From JBEKCB01 sp052139675 (lineage in GTDB: Bacteria; Planctomycetota; Brocadiia; CAIUPP01): a DNA stretch of 64,000 nt. Both the position numbers and the translations under genes were made by a program. Below the pieces are notes generated by a model. The model saw only the letters and a list, made by a program, of their open reading frames with translations, was not told the DNA's origin and ran no database searches. This document shows positions 57,168 through 64,000 of this stretch, one piece after another. The stretch lies in contig JBKQWE010000025.1 in the NCBI GenBank assembly GCA_052139675.1, positions 1-64,000 on the forward strand, written 5' to 3'. Position 1 is the stretch's first letter, and each line of letters begins with the position of its first letter.

Positions 57168-59744
57168 ATGGATTGCATGAGCCGCCATGGCGGAAACCTG
57201 CGCGAGCTGGCCCGCGACGCCGGGCGCGCGCCGGCGTCGCTTCTCGATTTCAGCGCCAGCGTCAACCCGCTCGGCCCGCCCGACTGCCTCCGCCCGACCG
57301 TCAGCCTTGCGCTCGAGCAGGTCGTCCACTATCCCGACCCGGAAAGCCATGAGCTGGTCGCCGCGATTGCGCGCCATGCGGCCGTGCCCGCGGAACAGAT
57401 CGTCGTCGGGAACGGTTCGACGGAGATCCTGTTCGCCCTCGCGCGCGCAATGAAGCGCCGCCGCGCCGCGATTCCCGTGCCGTGCTATGTGGACTACGCG
57501 ACCGCCGCGCGCGAGGCGGAGATGGAAATCGCCCTGCTCGCGCTGGACGAGCGCGACGGCTTTGCGCTGGACTGGTCCACGCTGGAGAAGCGTCTGCGCG
57601 GCGGCGAGATGGTTTTTCTCGGCCAACCGAACAACCCCACCGGCCTCGCGTTCGATCCCGAAAAGTTCCGCGCATTCGCCGCCGAGCATCCGGACACGAC
57701 CTTCGTCGTGGATGAGGCCTTTGCGGAGTTCGTCGCCGACTGCGCCACGCTGATGCGCGACGTCGGGGAGAACGTCGTCGTCCTGCGCTCGCTGACCAAA
57801 TTTTATGCCATTCCCGGGTTGCGTCTGGGGTTCGGCGTGGCGCGCGCGGAGACGGCGGAAGCCATCCGGCGCCGCCTGCCGCCCTGGTCGGTGAATTCGC
57901 TGGCCCAGGCGTTCGGCGTGGCGGCGCTGGCCGACGCGGACTACGCGCAGCGCACGCGCGAGTACGTCCGCGCGCAGCGTGAGTCGCTGACCCAGGCGCT
58001 CCAGGAAATGCCCGGCCTGTACGTCTATCCGGGCGCGGCGAACTTCCTGCTGGTGCGCCTCAGCCGCGCCGACGTGGACGCGCCGGCGCTCGCGCGGCGT
58101 CTGCTGCAAGAGGGCATCGCCATCCGCACGTTCCCGGCAGAGCAGCACCTCGACGGCCGCTTCTTCCGCGTCGCCGTTCGCACCGAAGAGGAGAACGCGC
58201 GGCTCTGCGCGTCGCTGGGGAATCTCCTGGGCGTCGCGAAAACGCAGGCCGCTCCGCGGCGCGCCGCCGCGCTCATGTTCCAGGGGACCAGCTCCAACGC
58301 GGGCAAGAGCATCCTGACCGCGGCGCTCTGCCGGATACTCCTCCAGGACGGCGTGCGCGTCGCGCCCTTCAAGGCGCAGAACATGTCGCTCAACTCGTTC
58401 GTCACCCGCGACGGCGGCGAGATGGGCCGCGCTCAGGTCGTCCAGGCGCAGGCCTGCCGCCTGGAGCCGGACGTGCGGATGAACCCCATCCTGCTCAAGC
58501 CCAGCTCCGATACCGGCTGCCAGGTGATCGTGCGCGGAAAGGCGGTGGGCAACATGGGCGTGGCCGGGTATGATCGGTACAAGGAGCAGGCCGTCGCCGC
58601 GGTCGAGTCCTGCTACGACGCGCTGGCCGCGGAGTTCGACGCGGTGATCCTCGAAGGCGCGGGCAGTCCCGGCGAGGTCAACCTCAAGAGCCGCGACATC
58701 GTCAACATGCGGATGGCGCGCTACGCCCGGGCGCCGGTCCTGATCGTGGGCGACATTGACCGCGGCGGCGTCTTCGCCTCCTTTGTCGGCACGATGGAAG
58801 TGCTCGCGCCGTGGGAACGCGCACTGGTCGCCGGCTGGGTGGTCAACCGCTTCCGCGGCGACGCCGCGCTGCTGGGCTCCGCCCTCGACTACACCCTCGC
58901 GCACACGGGCCGGCCCGTCTTCGGCGTGGTGCCGTATCTTGATCGGCTCGGGCTTCCGGAGGAGGACTCGGTCGAGTTCAAAGCGGGCGCGCTCGACGAT
59001 CGCTCGCAGCGCGCAGAGGCGGTCGCCGTCGCCGTGGTGGACCTGCCGCACATCTCCAACTTCACCGACTTCGACGCCCTGCGCATCGAAGAGGACGTGA
59101 GCCTGCGCATCGTCCGGGCCGGCGACGAACTCGGCGAGCCGGACGCCGTCATCCTGCCCGGGAGCAAGAACGTCCTTCACGATCTCGACTACCTGCGCCG
59201 GAGCGGCCTGGCCGACCGGCTCCTGGCCCTCGCGCGCGGCGGACGGACGGAGATCGTCGGCATCTGCGGCGGGCTGCAACTCCTCGGCCGCGAGATCCGC
59301 GACCCCGATCGGATCGAGTCCGCCGGCGGCAGCGACCTCGGCCTGGGCCTGCTGAACGCCGTGACCACGATGGCCTCCGAGAAGACGCTCGCGCGCGCGG
59401 AAGGCACGCACGTCCCGTCCGGATGCCGCGTCGTCGGATACGAGATTCATCACGGGTCTACCACGGCTGAGGGCAACGAGGTGATCCTGCGGCGCAACGA
59501 TGGAGAGGCGATCGGCTTTGCCGCGAGCGATCAGCGGATTTGGGGCACGTACCTGCACGGCATCTTCGACGCCGACGCCTTCCGGCGGTGGTTCGTTGAC
59601 CGCCTCCGCGCGCGGCGCGGATGGGTCCCGAAAGGCGCCGTGAGCGCGCGGTATGACATCGAGCCGGCCCTCGACCGCCTGGCGCAGGCGGTCCGCGAGA
59701 GCCTCGACATGGAGCGCATCTATCGGCTGATGCGATTGCGATGA
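57168..59744 (+). CDS. Fusion of threonine-phosphate decarboxylase (CobD) and cobyric acid synthase (CobQ)
   Basis: 858 residues in two enzymes. Residues 1-355 are a fold-type-I PLP enzyme like CobD, with QPNNPTG at 153-159, VDEAFAEF from 181 and PLP lysine K211 in RSLTKFYAIPG; it would make aminopropanol phosphate. Residues ~366-858 are CobQ: P-loop GTSSNAGKS at 373-381, MVF-type FKAQNMSLNS, GATase cysteine ~700 in GICGGLQLLG and histidine ~797 in GTYLHGIFD; it amidates adenosyl-cobyrinic diamide. The linker is only about ten residues. ATG 57168, or ATG 57177. The TGA overlaps the cbiB start (ATGA). Both halves look intact. Confidence 0.93.
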   Translation: MDCMSRHGGNLRELARDAGRAPASLLDFSASVNPLGPPDCLRPTVSLALEQVVHYPDPESHELVAAIARHAAVPAEQIVVGNGSTEILFALARAMKRRRAAIPVPCYVDYATAAREAEMEIALLALDERDGFALDWSTLEKRLRGGEMVFLGQPNNPTGLAFDPEKFRAFAAEHPDTTFVVDEAFAEFVADCATLMRDVGENVVVLRSLTKFYAIPGLRLGFGVARAETAEAIRRRLPPWSVNSLAQAFGVAALADADYAQRTREYVRAQRESLTQALQEMPGLYVYPGAANFLLVRLSRADVDAPALARRLLQEGIAIRTFPAEQHLDGRFFRVAVRTEEENARLCASLGNLLGVAKTQAAPRRAAALMFQGTSSNAGKSILTAALCRILLQDGVRVAPFKAQNMSLNSFVTRDGGEMGRAQVVQAQACRLEPDVRMNPILLKPSSDTGCQVIVRGKAVGNMGVAGYDRYKEQAVAAVESCYDALAAEFDAVILEGAGSPGEVNLKSRDIVNMRMARYARAPVLIVGDIDRGGVFASFVGTMEVLAPWERALVAGWVVNRFRGDAALLGSALDYTLAHTGRPVFGVVPYLDRLGLPEEDSVEFKAGALDDRSQRAEAVAVAVVDLPHISNFTDFDALRIEEDVSLRIVRAGDELGEPDAVILPGSKNVLHDLDYLRRSGLADRLLALARGGRTEIVGICGGLQLLGREIRDPDRIESAGGSDLGLGLLNAVTTMASEKTLARAEGTHVPSGCRVVGYEIHHGSTTAEGNEVILRRNDGEAIGFAASDQRIWGTYLHGIFDADAFRRWFVDRLRARRGWVPKGAVSARYDIEPALDRLAQAVRESLDMERIYRLMRLR

Positions 59745-60712
59745 GGCTGGAATATCAGATTCTGCTGGCTGTGCTGCTCGACCTGCTGCTCGGCGATCCG
59801 CGCTGGCGGCTGCACCCGGTGCGGCTGATCGGCTGGCTGGCGGCGCGGCTCGAGACGGCCACGCGCGCCGTCCTGCCGGCCCGCGCAGCGGGAGCGCTCA
59901 CCGCGCTGGCGGTCGTCGCCGCCGCCGGCGGCGCGGCATGGGGCCTGGTGCGGCTGGCCGGCGCGATCCATCCGTATGCGGCCGACGCTATGCGCATCGC
60001 GCTGATCTACACCACCATCGCAGCGCGCGACCTGGCCCAGCACAGCATGAGCGTCTACCGCGCGCTGGTCCAGGGCGATTTGCCCGAGGCGCGCAAGCGC
60101 GTCGGCCTCATCGTCGGACGGGACACCGCCGGCCTCGACGAGCGCGGCGTCACGCGCGCAGCGGTCGAGAGCGTGGCCGAGAGCATCGTGGACGGCGTGA
60201 CCGCGCCGCTCTTCTTCGCCGCGATCGCCGGGCCGGTCGGCGCCGTGGTCTACCGCGCCGTCAACACGCTCGACTCGATGTTCGGCTACAGGAACGAACG
60301 CTACCTCCGGTTCGGTTCTGCCTCGGCGCGCCTGGACGACGCGGCGAACTTCATCCCCGCGCGATTGACCGCGCCGCTCATCTGCCTGGCGGCGTGGCTG
60401 TTGCGCGGGCAGGCAAGGCAGTCGTGGAAGGTCCTCCGGCGCGACGCGCGCAACCACACCAGCCCGAACTCCGGCTTCGCCGAGGCCGCGGTGGCCGGCG
60501 CGCTGGGCGTGCAGCTCGGCGGGCTCAACTACTATTTCGGCAAGCCCTCGCCGAAGCCGACGATCGGCGACCCGCTCGTCGAGCTGGAGAAGAGGCACAT
60601 CCCCGCCGCGAACGCCTTGATGTTCGCCAGCGTCGGCTGCTGCCTGGCGGTGTTTCTGGCCGCGCGCGTCGGGATTTTATACCTGTGGGCGCAATACGGG
60701 AGCGGACGATGA
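59741..60712 (+). CDS. cbiB: Adenosylcobinamide-phosphate synthase
   Basis: 323-residue inner-membrane enzyme that attaches aminopropanol phosphate, the product expected from the CobD half of the upstream fusion, to cobyric acid. Hallmarks are DLLLGDPRWRLHPVRLIGWL at the N terminus, GRDTAGLDERGVTRAAVESVAESIVDGVTAPLF-type segment around residues 125-160, and RDARNHTSPNSGFAEAAVAGAL. About five membrane helices. It overlaps both neighbours by ATGA. Confidence 0.95.
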   Translation: MRLEYQILLAVLLDLLLGDPRWRLHPVRLIGWLAARLETATRAVLPARAAGALTALAVVAAAGGAAWGLVRLAGAIHPYAADAMRIALIYTTIAARDLAQHSMSVYRALVQGDLPEARKRVGLIVGRDTAGLDERGVTRAAVESVAESIVDGVTAPLFFAAIAGPVGAVVYRAVNTLDSMFGYRNERYLRFGSASARLDDAANFIPARLTAPLICLAAWLLRGQARQSWKVLRRDARNHTSPNSGFAEAAVAGALGVQLGGLNYYFGKPSPKPTIGDPLVELEKRHIPAANALMFASVGCCLAVFLAARVGILYLWAQYGSGR

Positions 60713-61233
60713 GCCGGGCGCGCGTGCTGCTGTTCACCGGGCGCGGCAAGGGAAAGACCACCGCCGCGCTGGGGATGGCGCTGCGCGCCTGCGGCCACGG
60801 GCTGCCGACGCTCGTCATCCAGTTCGTGAAAGCCGATGATACCGTGGGCGAGATCAAGGCCGCGCGGCATCTGCCGTCGCTGGAGATCGAGCAGTACGGC
60901 TGCGGTTTCCTTCCCGCGGCCTCCTCGCCGAAGTTCGCCGCGCACCGCGAGGCCGCGGAGCGCGCGCTGCGGCGGGCGCGCGAGGCGCTGGCCTCGGGGC
61001 GATATGCGCTGGTCATCCTGGACGAGATTTGTTTCGCGGTCCATCGGAAACTCCTGGCCGAAGCGGCGGTCTGCGCGCTGGTGAAATCGGCCCCGGCCTC
61101 GTGCATCCTGGCGCTCACCGGCCGCGGCGCGTCGCGGAAACTGCAGGCGCTGGCGGACACCGTCACGGAGATGCGGTGCATCAAGCACGCCCTGCGCGCC
61201 GGCCGGCCGGCGCAAAAGGGGGTTGAGCGATAA
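60709..61233 (+). CDS. cobO: Corrinoid adenosyltransferase (CobO/BtuR type)
   Basis: Transfers the adenosyl group of ATP to cob(I)yrinate, making the upper ligand of coenzyme B12. 174 residues; FTGRGKGKTTAALGMALRA at 9-27 is the unusual P-loop of the family, and VILDEICFAV and LTGRGASRKLQALAD are conserved later. The ATG at 60709 overlaps the cbiB stop. It closes the cob operon; the corrin ring genes and the lower-ligand genes (cobT, cobS) are not here. Confidence 0.94.
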   Translation: MSRARVLLFTGRGKGKTTAALGMALRACGHGLPTLVIQFVKADDTVGEIKAARHLPSLEIEQYGCGFLPAASSPKFAAHREAAERALRRAREALASGRYALVILDEICFAVHRKLLAEAAVCALVKSAPASCILALTGRGASRKLQALADTVTEMRCIKHALRAGRPAQKGVER

Positions 61234-61286
61234 GCGCTCGCCGCCGGAGCGGCGCGACGGACGGACGCCGGCGCGAAAGGTTCGAC

Positions 61287-62789
61287 TTGGAGAAGAAGAC
61301 CCGCAACTTGGCGTGGCTGGTCGCCCTTGAGGCGTTCCTGTGCCTGGCGCTCTGGCCGATCTGGTCGGAGCGGTTCCCGCCGATGCAGGACTACCCGCAG
61401 CACCTCTTGCAGGCGCAGATGCTCCGCGTCCATGACCGGCCCGGTTTCGACTACAACCGGAATTTCGTCTTCCACCTGCGCCCGACCTACGCCGCCTTCA
61501 CTTTGGCGACGCTGTTCTTCTCCACCGTGGCGCCGATCGAGGTCGCGGGGAAACTGGCGCTTTCGCTCTACCCGGTCCTGATCGCGGTCGTGGTATTTCG
61601 GCTGGGAAGGCGCTTCGGCGGGCGCGGCGCGCCGTGGGGCGCCTTGCTGTTTTTTCCGACGGCGTTCAACCAGCAGTACTTCCTCGGCAACACCAATTAC
61701 CTGCTGTCGCTGCCGCTCCTGGTCCTGGCGCTGATGGATTTCGAGGACCTGCTCGCGGGCCCATTGAGCGCGTGGCCGGCGCTGCGGCAATTGCTCTGGC
61801 AGGCCGTTTTGTTCATCGCCCACCCGTTCACTTTCCTGGCGTACGTCTGCCTGGCGCTCGTGGCCGCCTTCGCGGCGCGGGATAAGAAAGAGGGCTTGAG
61901 GGGCAAGCTGCTGCTCGTGATGGCCGGCGCGTTGCTGCTCTTCGCCGCCGCATGGATTGACAGCGTCGCGGCGTCGGTCCCGAAGGCGGCCGCCGGCGCG
62001 GAGATGCAATGGTCGCCGCTGAAATTGACGCTGACGTTCTTCGCCCTGATGTTCAACGGCATGCAGTGGTCGCGCGGCGCGCAGCCGGTCCCGCTGGTGT
62101 TGTGGGGCGGCGCGTTCGCCATCGTGCTGGCCGCCGCGATCTCGCGGTGGAAAGAGTGCGGGGAGGCTCTGCGCCGGCGCGCCGTGCTGCTGGTCCCGGT
62201 CATCATCGCCATGTGCGTCCTGCCGTCCCATGCCGGGACGTTCACTTTCATCAACCTGCGGGTGGCGGCCATCGTTTACTTCCTCCTGGCGCTGGCGGCG
62301 GCGGAGGTGGAATTCAGAGGGCCGTGGAAGTACGCGCTGGCCGTGCTGCTGGCGCTGACCATGGCGGATTCCATCGTGCGGCAGGAGCGCATCTCAGCCG
62401 AGGTCGGCGAGATCGCGCCGGTCGTCGCCCGGATCCCGCCGAACTCGCGCATCCTTCCGCTGGTCTTCGACGCGAGCTCGGCCGAACTGGAGCCCGGCTT
62501 CTTCGACGCGCACCTGCACGACCACGATTATTATCACCTCCTCGTCGGCGGCGGGTACAATCCCTATTTCTTCGAAGCGCCGGTCCTTCCGGCGCACTAC
62601 CGAAAAGGCGCCGAGCGGCCCGCGCCGGGCGAATACAACCCCTGGGGCTTTTCCTGGGAGAAGCATTCCTCGGACTACCAGTACTTCCTCGCACGCGGTG
62701 CCCCGGAATCGTTCAAGTCCTACATCGCGCGCCGATGCGTCGAGGTGGCCGCGTCGGGCGAGTGGACGCTGTATGAGAGACGGCGGTAA
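61287..62789 (+). CDS. Large multi-span membrane protein of unknown function
   Basis: 500 residues with about ten membrane helices between 8 and 370, then a soluble C-terminal domain (about 375-500) rich in histidine and aromatic residues (AHLHDHDYYHLLVGGGYNPYF). FPPMQDYPQHLLQA near residue 28 is reminiscent of the acidic first periplasmic loop of GT-C (ArnT/PMT-like) glycosyltransferases, so lipid-linked sugar transfer is possible, but I cannot assign a family. The TTG start at 61287 follows GAAAGGTTCGAC. It lies 53 bases after cobO and is probably unrelated to it. Confidence 0.72.
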   Translation: MEKKTRNLAWLVALEAFLCLALWPIWSERFPPMQDYPQHLLQAQMLRVHDRPGFDYNRNFVFHLRPTYAAFTLATLFFSTVAPIEVAGKLALSLYPVLIAVVVFRLGRRFGGRGAPWGALLFFPTAFNQQYFLGNTNYLLSLPLLVLALMDFEDLLAGPLSAWPALRQLLWQAVLFIAHPFTFLAYVCLALVAAFAARDKKEGLRGKLLLVMAGALLLFAAAWIDSVAASVPKAAAGAEMQWSPLKLTLTFFALMFNGMQWSRGAQPVPLVLWGGAFAIVLAAAISRWKECGEALRRRAVLLVPVIIAMCVLPSHAGTFTFINLRVAAIVYFLLALAAAEVEFRGPWKYALAVLLALTMADSIVRQERISAEVGEIAPVVARIPPNSRILPLVFDASSAELEPGFFDAHLHDHDYYHLLVGGGYNPYFFEAPVLPAHYRKGAERPAPGEYNPWGFSWEKHSSDYQYFLARGAPESFKSYIARRCVEVAASGEWTLYERRR

Positions 62790-62802
62790 GATATCAGTGA
62801 CC

Positions 62803-62952
62803 GTGGGGCTGTTGAAAAATGCTCCTTGTCATTCCCGCGCAAGCGGGAATCCAGAAGCGCGCCGAAACGCTGGATTCCCGCTTACGCGGGAATGACCGAG
62901 TGGAGATGCGCAGCGGACTTGGCGCGTCCTACGCCTTTTTCAACAGCCCCAC
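62803..62952. mobile_element. 150-bp MITE-like element with nested inverted repeats
   Basis: The outer ends, 62803-62819 and 62936-62952, are perfect 17-bp inverted repeats (GTGGGGCTGTTGAAAAA). Nested inside is a 27-bp imperfect palindrome pair at 62828-62854 and 62870-62896 (TCATTCCCGC...GCGGGAAT), a widespread repeat type. No open frame. The layout fits a non-autonomous mobile element inserted between the membrane protein and metallophosphoesterase genes; no clear target duplication was found. Confidence 0.6.
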
Positions 62953-62998
62953 CGTCCGGGTTCATGGCGATTTTTGAGATCTTTCACGCGAGAGGCGC

Positions 62999-64000
62999 AT
63001 GGGTTCCTTCGTAGGCGCTCTGTGGCGGTGGGTTGCGGTGGCGCTGGTCGCCGCCGGTACGCTCGTCAGCATCCCGGCGGGCTCGGGCGGCACGCTCTGG
63101 CGCTTCGGCGTCATATCCGACACGCAATGGACCGTGCCGGATGACGGCCAGAGCCCGAACTCGATTCCCGCCGGCATCCTCAGGCAGATTCACCAGGCCT
63201 TCATCGCCCGCGGAGTCCGGTTCGTCGTGGACGTCGGCGACTGCGTGGATATCAGCAGCACGCCCAACCTCGACGCCCGCGCGCTGTACGTCCAGGACCT
63301 CTACAACGCGCGCATCGCCTGCTTTCCCGTGCGCGGGAACCACGAGGCCGCAGACGGGAACTCCGGAAAGGAGTTCGCCCGCGTCTTTCCGCAGATCGGG
63401 TACAACCTCGATCCGGACCGCGGGCCTTTAGGCCCGACCGAGGCCGCCGGCTGGAACAACGCCACGCCGGCGGACCTCCTCCAGAAGAATCCCCGGCTCG
63501 GCGTGGACAGCCGGATCGCGCCGCCGGCCCGGACTGAGCCGAACGTTTTCACCATCGGCGCCGACTTCTCCTATCCCGTCGCGGTCAATGACGCGAACGG
63601 CAGCGTCTCCTATTCCTTCGACTATGAAAACGCGCGCTTCGTCCTCCTCGACCAGTTCGACAGGACCGGCAACACGCATCACAGCTCGGTCGCGCAGCAG
63701 CAGCCCTGGATCAGCCAGCGGCTGAAGGACCCGCAGCGGCCTGAGCATGCCTTCGTCTTCAGCCACAAGAACCTGCTGGGCGGCGCGCACAAGGACAACC
63801 TCTTCGGAGGCGCGGCCGCGCGTTCCGACGCGGGCGACGGCGCCGCCGAGACCGCCGCGGGCGCGGCCAAGCGCCAGGCGGAGGACGCGTTCATCCGGTC
63901 GCTGGCGGAGGGCCGCGTCCACTATTTCATCACCGGCCACGATCATCATCACGCGGATTCCATCGTCGCGGCGCCGCTGAGCAGCGGATATTCCGTGCGC
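62999..64000 (+). CDS. Exported calcineurin-like metallophosphoesterase, cut by the window edge
   Basis: Partial: 334 codons, open to the last base. A signal peptide (hydrophobic core WVAVALVAAGTLV) is followed by the phosphoesterase motifs: ISDTQW with D41, VDVGDCVD with D78 and D81, RGNHE with N114 and H115, FSHKN with a histidine near 263, and GHDHHH at about 317-322. These bind two metal ions. Exported or periplasmic phosphatase or phosphodiesterase; substrate unknown. The ATG at 62999 lacks a strong ribosome site (GAGAGGCGC precedes it closely). It lies 46 bases after the MITE-like element. Confidence 0.87.
   Translation, partial: MGSFVGALWRWVAVALVAAGTLVSIPAGSGGTLWRFGVISDTQWTVPDDGQSPNSIPAGILRQIHQAFIARGVRFVVDVGDCVDISSTPNLDARALYVQDLYNARIACFPVRGNHEAADGNSGKEFARVFPQIGYNLDPDRGPLGPTEAAGWNNATPADLLQKNPRLGVDSRIAPPARTEPNVFTIGADFSYPVAVNDANGSVSYSFDYENARFVLLDQFDRTGNTHHSSVAQQQPWISQRLKDPQRPEHAFVFSHKNLLGGAHKDNLFGGAAARSDAGDGAAETAAGAAKRQAEDAFIRSLAEGRVHYFITGHDHHHADSIVAAPLSSGYSVR

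Noticed and set aside
55284..59558. A 1424-codon open frame on the minus strand
   Set aside because: It is antisense to the ThDP enzyme and the CobD-CobQ fusion, both full of family motifs. Its translation is rich in R, A, H, E and V with no domain. GC-rich DNA commonly leaves such antisense frames open.

Overview
This 64-kb window is GC-rich chromosomal DNA from a diderm (LPS-making) bacterium. Markers are LpxD, a BamA/Omp85 protein, small outer-membrane barrels, a lipoprotein and MurJ. Gene content points to an uncultured lineage in or near the PVC/Planctomycetes-Lentisphaerae-Hydrogenedentes neighbourhood: sugar-phosphate isomerases beside Gfo/Idh/MocA dehydrogenases, non-pyrrolysine MttB and UroD-type methyltransferases, FG-GAP and HEAT exported proteins, and many palindromic intergenic repeats. 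The taxonomy is inference; no rRNA is present. There is no CRISPR array, prophage or recognisable IS transposase.

Layout, left to right. (1) 155-4298, minus strand: a his cluster read as small FlgT-C-like protein, hisD, four-helix-bundle protein, hisC, hisB, starting from a perfect consensus promoter at 4333-4360. (2) 4567-10113, plus: aldo/keto reductase, two sugar-phosphate isomerases, a Gfo/Idh/MocA dehydrogenase, then a FabF-type ketosynthase and an acyl carrier protein joined by ATGA overlaps. (3) 10188-12099: a lower-GC pair, TcmP plus a DUF5131/Gp37-Gp68 three-Cys protein, the clearest accessory module. (4) 12191-16527: def, fmt, rsmB, miaB. (5) 16593-25135: FG-GAP protein, HicB remnant, tag, a GAF/sigma-54 activator, glycerate 2-kinase, a tRNA-binding OB protein, a STAS protein, lpxD. 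(6) 25302-33444: a small acidic protein behind a consensus promoter, a lipoprotein, murJ, a class II aldolase, araB, araD and an MFS carrier. (7) 33755-39442: a CAT-anticodon tRNA, an MttB-family protein, a UroD-family protein, an EamA exporter, an ornithine-cyclodeaminase-family protein and an FMN reductase. (8) 39494-54169, all minus: spermidine-synthase-like membrane protein, BamA, small barrel, DUF2062-phospholipase D fusion, HtrA-like protease, HEAT protein, pyrF, small membrane protein, argG, second UroD-like protein. (9) 54543-55236: MNT/HEPN pair. (10) 55449-61233: a ThDP decarboxylase and a cobalamin operon with a CobD-CobQ fusion, CbiB and a corrinoid adenosyltransferase. (11) 61287-64000: a large membrane protein and a metallophosphoesterase cut by the window edge.

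How the parts may fit: the cob operon could supply the cofactor used by B12-linked methyl-transfer proteins (MttB and two UroD-like proteins), although no corrinoid protein is encoded here. AraB, AraD, the aldolase, the isomerases and glycerate kinase suggest a sugar-degrading heterotroph.

The most unusual feature is the repeat load. At least seven families of palindromic elements are present, many built from tandem near-identical 6-10-mers facing an inverted copy. Several different 'words' share this one architecture, and the elements sit at gene 3' ends, where they supply the stop codon and last residues of at least six proteins.
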